Shown here piece after piece: positions 62,688 through 64,000 of a DNA stretch of 64,000 nucleotides (the stretch's first letter is position 1; each line of letters begins with the position of its first letter). This DNA is from Arthrobacter alkaliphilus (GTDB taxonomy: Bacteria; Actinomycetota; Actinomycetes; Actinomycetales; Micrococcaceae): assembly GCF_021483235.1 (NCBI RefSeq), contig NZ_JAKEEC010000004.1, positions 62,001 to 126,000 of the forward strand, read 5' to 3'. The translations under genes were made by a program, and so were the position numbers. The notes below the pieces were generated by a model. It was given only the letters and a program-made list of their open reading frames with translations. It ran no database searches and was not told the DNA's origin.

Positions 62688-63287
62688 GTGCCCATCGAAA
62701 TCCCTACCGACCTGACACCCGAATTGGTACCCCTTTCCTGGCTCATTGGCGAGTGGGAAGGCCGGGGGCGGCTTGGAAGCGGTGACGAAGACTCGGAGCA
62801 CTTCATCCAGCACGTCTCCTTCACGCACCACGGCCTGCCCTACCTGGAGTACCGGGCGGAAAGCTGGCTTAGCGACGAGGACGGCACCAAGTTGCGCCCT
62901 CTCACCGTGGAAACAGGTTTCTGGGCGCTGGAGCGGAAAATGCTCGACGCCGACGGCGGTCCCGGGCTGATTCCCGCGGAGATGGTCCCGGTCTTGAAAA
63001 CCGCCGACGACGTCGAGGCGCACCGGAACGCCGACGGCGGGTTCGACATCACTGTGACCATCGCCCATCCCGGGGGCATCAGTGAGCTGTACTACGGCCA
63101 AATCAAGGGCCCGCAGATCCAGATGAGCACCGATATGGTGATGCGCGGCGGGCACTCCAAGGAATACACTGCGGCCACACGCATCTTCGGCCTCGTGGAC
63201 GGCAATCTGCTGTGGCGCTGGGATGTGGCCACTCCGGGTAAGTCGCTCGAGGCCCATGCTTCGGCTTTCCTGAACAAGCTCTCCTAG
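62688..63287 (+). CDS. Nitrobindin-like heme-binding protein (FABP family, DUF1794)
   Basis: 199 residues from GTG at 62688, with GAGGT upstream. The lipocalin-like fold begins LSWLIGEWEGRGRLG, the GxWxGxG signature of nitrobindins. A C-terminal histidine in SLEAHASAFLNKL would ligate heme. Nitrobindins isomerise peroxynitrite to nitrate. It is an isolated gene. Confidence 0.9.
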   Translation: MPIEIPTDLTPELVPLSWLIGEWEGRGRLGSGDEDSEHFIQHVSFTHHGLPYLEYRAESWLSDEDGTKLRPLTVETGFWALERKMLDADGGPGLIPAEMVPVLKTADDVEAHRNADGGFDITVTIAHPGGISELYYGQIKGPQIQMSTDMVMRGGHSKEYTAATRIFGLVDGNLLWRWDVATPGKSLEAHASAFLNKLS

Positions 63288-63374
63288 GAGTGCTTGTCCA
63301 TTAGCTTCACGGTCTCACCGAAGAGGTCTCACTGAACGTCCCGTTTCGCCGTTCGAACCAAAGGGGAGCAGCAA

Positions 63375-64000
63375 GTGAACGAAGCAACAAAGCCTGCCAG
63401 CTATGACGATCTCAAGGCCGTCTTTTTCAACGGGACCCTCAAGCCATCGCCGCAAGTGAGCAACACTGACGGACTGATCGCGATCAGCCGGCGCATCATG
63501 GAAAAGCAGGGCGTCAGCACGCGCGTGATCCGGACGGTGGACCACGATATTGCCGCCGGGGTGTACCCGGACATGCGCGAACACGGCTGGGCCACGGATG
63601 AATGGCCGGAGCTGTATCCGGCAGTGCTTGAGGCCGACATCGTGGTGGTTGCGGGTCCCATCTGGCTTGGCGACAATTCCTCCCAGACCAAGAAGCTCAT
63701 CGAGCGGCTCTACGCCCATTCGGGCCAGCTCAACAGCAAGGGCCAGTGGGCGTACTACCCCAAGGTCGGCGGCTGCCTGATCACGGGCAACGAAGACGGC
63801 ATCAAGCACTGTGCCATGAATGTTTTGTACAGCCTCCAGCACGTCGGCTTCACCATTCCGCCCCAGGCCGACGCCGGCTGGATTGGCCCGGTCGGCCCGG
63901 GGCCGAGCTACCTCGACGAAGGATCCGGCGGACCCGAGAGCGATTTCACCAACAGGAACACCACCTTCATGACCTGGAACCTGCTCCACTGCGCCCGGAT
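63375..64000 (+). CDS. Flavodoxin-fold NAD(P)H-dependent oxidoreductase, partial
   Basis: The first 208 codons of a gene that runs off the right edge, from GTG at 63375 with AAGGGGAGC upstream. The NTDGLIAISRRIMEKQGVSTRVIRT start and IVVVAGPIWLGDNSSQTKKLIERLYAHSGQ segment are typical of the flavodoxin/FMN-reductase (NQO-like) fold. FMN-binding side loops are visible. Expected full length is about 200-240 residues. Confidence 0.85.
   Translation, partial: MNEATKPASYDDLKAVFFNGTLKPSPQVSNTDGLIAISRRIMEKQGVSTRVIRTVDHDIAAGVYPDMREHGWATDEWPELYPAVLEADIVVVAGPIWLGDNSSQTKKLIERLYAHSGQLNSKGQWAYYPKVGGCLITGNEDGIKHCAMNVLYSLQHVGFTIPPQADAGWIGPVGPGPSYLDEGSGGPESDFTNRNTTFMTWNLLHCAR

Overview
The window is 64 kb of high-GC chromosomal DNA from an actinobacterium. 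It is most likely a member of the Micrococcaceae close to Arthrobacter, Pseudarthrobacter or Paenarthrobacter. The evidence is the codon use, mycothiol synthase (mshD), a GlnR-type orphan regulator, IdeR-like and Fur-like boxes, RNA-degradosome-type polyphosphate kinase, and frequent GTG/TTG starts. Most of the window is ordinary housekeeping and accessory metabolism. No prophage, transposase, CRISPR array or rRNA operon was found.

Layout: 1-2.2 kb holds the end of an aldehyde dehydrogenase, a DUF779 protein and an amino-acid permease. 2.4-7.7 kb holds a DUF2461 protein, a catalase-Fur operon with stacked metal-regulator boxes, an MFS exporter and HtpX. 7.8-11.9 kb is a four-gene leftward block: GAF-SpoIIE phosphatase, cellulose-synthase-like glycosyltransferase, STAS protein and RsbW-like kinase. 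12-15 kb holds YajQ, tRNA-Tyr, a hotdog thioesterase and thioredoxin. 15-19 kb holds an acyl-CoA synthetase, a nuclease-like gene bracketed by two 63-bp palindromes, and an AlkA-like glycosylase. 19-23 kb holds two VOC proteins and reverse transsulfuration/cystathionine genes (CBS, CGS). 23-29 kb holds HxlR-MFS, glutaryl-CoA dehydrogenase, a KdpDE-like pair and a MOSC protein. 29-34 kb holds a DEAD-box helicase with a long leader, tRNA-Thr and tRNA-Met, and a LysM/sortase-like surface protein. 34-41 kb holds an NAD(P)-binding protein, a Na+/H+ antiporter, a ROK regulator divergent from an alpha-glucosidase, and an aldo/keto reductase. 40.7-44.6 kb is a sulfonate uptake and desulfonation operon. 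45-46.5 kb holds a CitE-like lyase followed by two opposed arrays of 32-nt repeats. 46.5-51.6 kb holds an FAD monooxygenase, a MaoC pair, an MFS protein and MurB. 52-64 kb holds AlkZ-like, Asd, DHFR/ThyA, NUDIX-phosphatase/PPK, MshD, GlnR, small membrane proteins, a nitrobindin-like protein and a partial flavodoxin-fold protein.

The items most worth a second look are: (1) the 32-nt head-to-head repeat arrays and the 63-bp palindromes, which share a GTGACCnnGCGTY core, with two of the palindromes framing a nuclease-like gene; (2) the partner-switching cassette wrapped around a glycosyltransferase with an inserted helical domain of about 150 residues; (3) the Fur-type and IdeR-type boxes stacked upstream of the catalase operon; and (4) a LysM protein whose C-terminus looks like a degenerate sortase. 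All functional calls rest on reading the sequence and on recalled family features; no database search was run.
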